Source: Hydrogenophaga sp. Root209 (GTDB lineage Bacteria; Pseudomonadota; Gammaproteobacteria; Burkholderiales; Burkholderiaceae_C). From it: a DNA stretch of 64,000 nucleotides. The notes under the pieces were generated by a model. The model did not search any database. It worked only from the letters and a program-made list of their open reading frames with translations, and was not told where the DNA came from. This document shows, one piece after another, positions 63,020-64,000 of this stretch; positions within the stretch are counted from its first letter, which is position 1; the number at the start of each line of letters is the position of its first letter. Position numbers and translations under genes: made by a program. The stretch covers positions 179,001-243,000 of the forward strand of contig NZ_LMIE01000005.1 of the NCBI RefSeq assembly GCF_001428625.1. Direction: 5' to 3'.

Positions 63020-63463
63020 ATGAGCACCGACCTCCTGCACATCGTCTGCCCCCATTGCCACACCACCAACCGCGTGGCGAACGCGAGCCTTTCGCAGGCG
63101 CCCGACTGCGGCAAGTGCCACAAACCGCTGTTCACCGGCCACCCCGTGGCGCTGGACGAAGCGGCATTCGACAAACACATTGCCCGCTCCCAGGTGCCGG
63201 TGTTGGTGGACTTCTGGGCACCGTGGTGCGGCCCGTGCCGCGCGATGGCGCCGCAGTTCGAAGCCGCCGCGCGCGAGCTTGAACCCCACATGCGCCTGGC
63301 CAAGGTGAACACCGAAGAAGCGCAACAGCTCGGCGCACGGCTGCAGATCCGCAGCATTCCCACCCTCGCGCTGTTTGTGGGTGGGCGCGAGGTGGCGCGC
63401 CAGCCAGGCGCCATGGGTGCGGCGGACATCGTGCGCTGGGCGCGCTCACAGCGCGCGGGTTGA
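63020..63463 (+). CDS. trxC: Thioredoxin TrxC (thioredoxin 2)
   Basis: A 147-residue thioredoxin with an N-terminal zinc site (CPHCHTTNRV and CGKCHKPL, residues about 10-36) and the active site WCGPC in FWAPWCGPCRAMAP; the cis-proline loop is SIPTL. The zinc extension separates TrxC from TrxA and tunes its redox potential, and in other bacteria it is induced by oxidative stress. ATG 63020 is used. A GC hairpin without T-run (63470-63487) follows. Confidence 0.95.
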   Translation: MSTDLLHIVCPHCHTTNRVANASLSQAPDCGKCHKPLFTGHPVALDEAAFDKHIARSQVPVLVDFWAPWCGPCRAMAPQFEAAARELEPHMRLAKVNTEEAQQLGARLQIRSIPTLALFVGGREVARQPGAMGAADIVRWARSQRAG

Positions 63464-63553
63464 CCCCGGTGGCCGCGCCGCAGCGGCCGGGCTATCATCC
63501 GCCGCTTTGCGCAGCCCGCCCCTGGCGCCGCGCAATCACGGAGGCACACCGCC

Positions 63554-64000
63554 ATGTCCCCTGAAGTTTCCGAGACCGGCCGTCTGCTCGCCGATGTGGG
63601 TGGCACCAACGCCCGTTTTGCCTGGCAAAGCGGTGCCGGCGCGCCGATGACCGATGTGCGTGTGTTGGCCTGCGCCGATTTCCCCACGCTGCAGGCGGCC
63701 ATGCACGCCTACCTCGAAGGCCTGGGCCGTGGTCGGCCTGCCCTGGCGGCCATCGCCATCGCCAACCCCATCACCGGGGACCAGGTCCGCATGACGAACC
63801 ACCACTGGGCTTTCTCGCAGGCCGCGGTGAAGGCCGAGTTCAACCTGGCACACCTGCGCCTGCTCAACGATTTCACCGCGCTCGCCCTGGCCCTGCCCGA
63901 CCTGCCCACCAGCGAACTGCGCCAGATCGGCGGCGGGGTGGGCGAACCCGGCAAGGCCCGCGCATTGCTGGGCGCGGGCACCGGTCTGGGGGTGTCGGGG
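63554..64000 (+). CDS. glk: Glucokinase, N-terminal part (runs off window)
   Basis: The first 149 codons of a Glk-family hexokinase: phosphate-1 motif LLADVGGTNARFAW, the substrate region LLNDFTALALALP with the catalytic Asp, and GAGTGLGVSG of the second phosphate/sugar motif at the window edge. It phosphorylates glucose at C6 with ATP. The rest, about 180-200 residues, lies outside. TATCAT at 63493-63498 could be its -10 element. Confidence 0.94.
   Translation, partial: MSPEVSETGRLLADVGGTNARFAWQSGAGAPMTDVRVLACADFPTLQAAMHAYLEGLGRGRPALAAIAIANPITGDQVRMTNHHWAFSQAAVKAEFNLAHLRLLNDFTALALALPDLPTSELRQIGGGVGEPGKARALLGAGTGLGVSG

Overview
The window reads as a chromosomal segment of a GC-rich betaproteobacterium, most likely a member of the Comamonadaceae (Burkholderiales); Hydrogenophaga or Acidovorax relatives are plausible but the genus cannot be fixed from sequence alone. 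The grounds are the dusB-fis-purH order, the pilGHIJL cluster following hemL/thiD/rubredoxin, two Bug (TctC-type) solute-binding proteins without their membrane partners, a YaeQ protein, a HiPIP, aerobic phenylacetate genes, and short GC-rich intergenic repeats of a type I associate with this family. Gene density is high. I see no prophage, IS element, CRISPR array or rRNA operon; there is one tRNA (Met).

Layout. 1-3332 (minus): ccsA-like gene, a PP0621-family protein, then the PilS/PilR two-component pair (pilR runs off the left edge). 3506-4876: ffh. 4905-9791: a catabolic/uptake island with two modules (Bug protein plus TIM-barrel amidohydrolase) around a LysR gene, with related palindromes in front of both Bug genes. 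9792-10180 is the only gap over 300 bases: it holds the wreck of an IclR-type regulator and a 24-bp inverted repeat. 10181-15312: a five-gene plus-strand run (SDR, flavin monooxygenase, BASS symporter, epimerase-like SDR, EamA exporter) of unknown substrate. 15367-18923 (minus): opgH/opgG for osmoregulated periplasmic glucans. 19114-22551 (minus): a GlrK-QseG-GlrR-like signalling operon, then miaB, two small envelope-type hypotheticals, yaeQ, tRNA-Met and a lipobox-carrying HiPIP.

26399-29862: an enoyl-CoA hydratase gene diverges from paaG-paaI-paaK, with a 28-bp palindrome between them that is probably the shared PaaR-type operator. 29981-37171: a hypothetical, an M61 peptidase, dsbC, a UbiH-type hydroxylase, a MOSC protein, ychF, and an RsuA-family pseudouridine synthase homologue that has lost its catalytic residues. 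A 105-bp MITE-like hairpin element sits exactly between this gene and a convergent MFS gene and contributes to both stop codons. 38425-43358: yqaA-like gene, dusB-fis-purH, hemL. 43415-44684: thiD-like kinase and rubredoxin. 44782-54456: the Chp-type chemosensory system pilGHIJL for twitching motility, ending in a 1995-residue hybrid kinase.

54460-64000: a D-threonine aldolase/hydroxyaspartate dehydratase-like enzyme, a histidine phosphatase, a PAS hybrid histidine kinase, a minus-strand operon (FolM-like SDR, folB, ttcA, DUF4136 lipoprotein), then midA, a DUF2905 protein, trxC and the 5' part of glk.

Taken together the window is mainly housekeeping (translation, tRNA and rRNA modification, purine, heme, folate) with two separate pilus control systems and two accessory catabolic islands (4.9-9.8 kb and 10.2-15.3 kb), where most of the unexplained biology lies.
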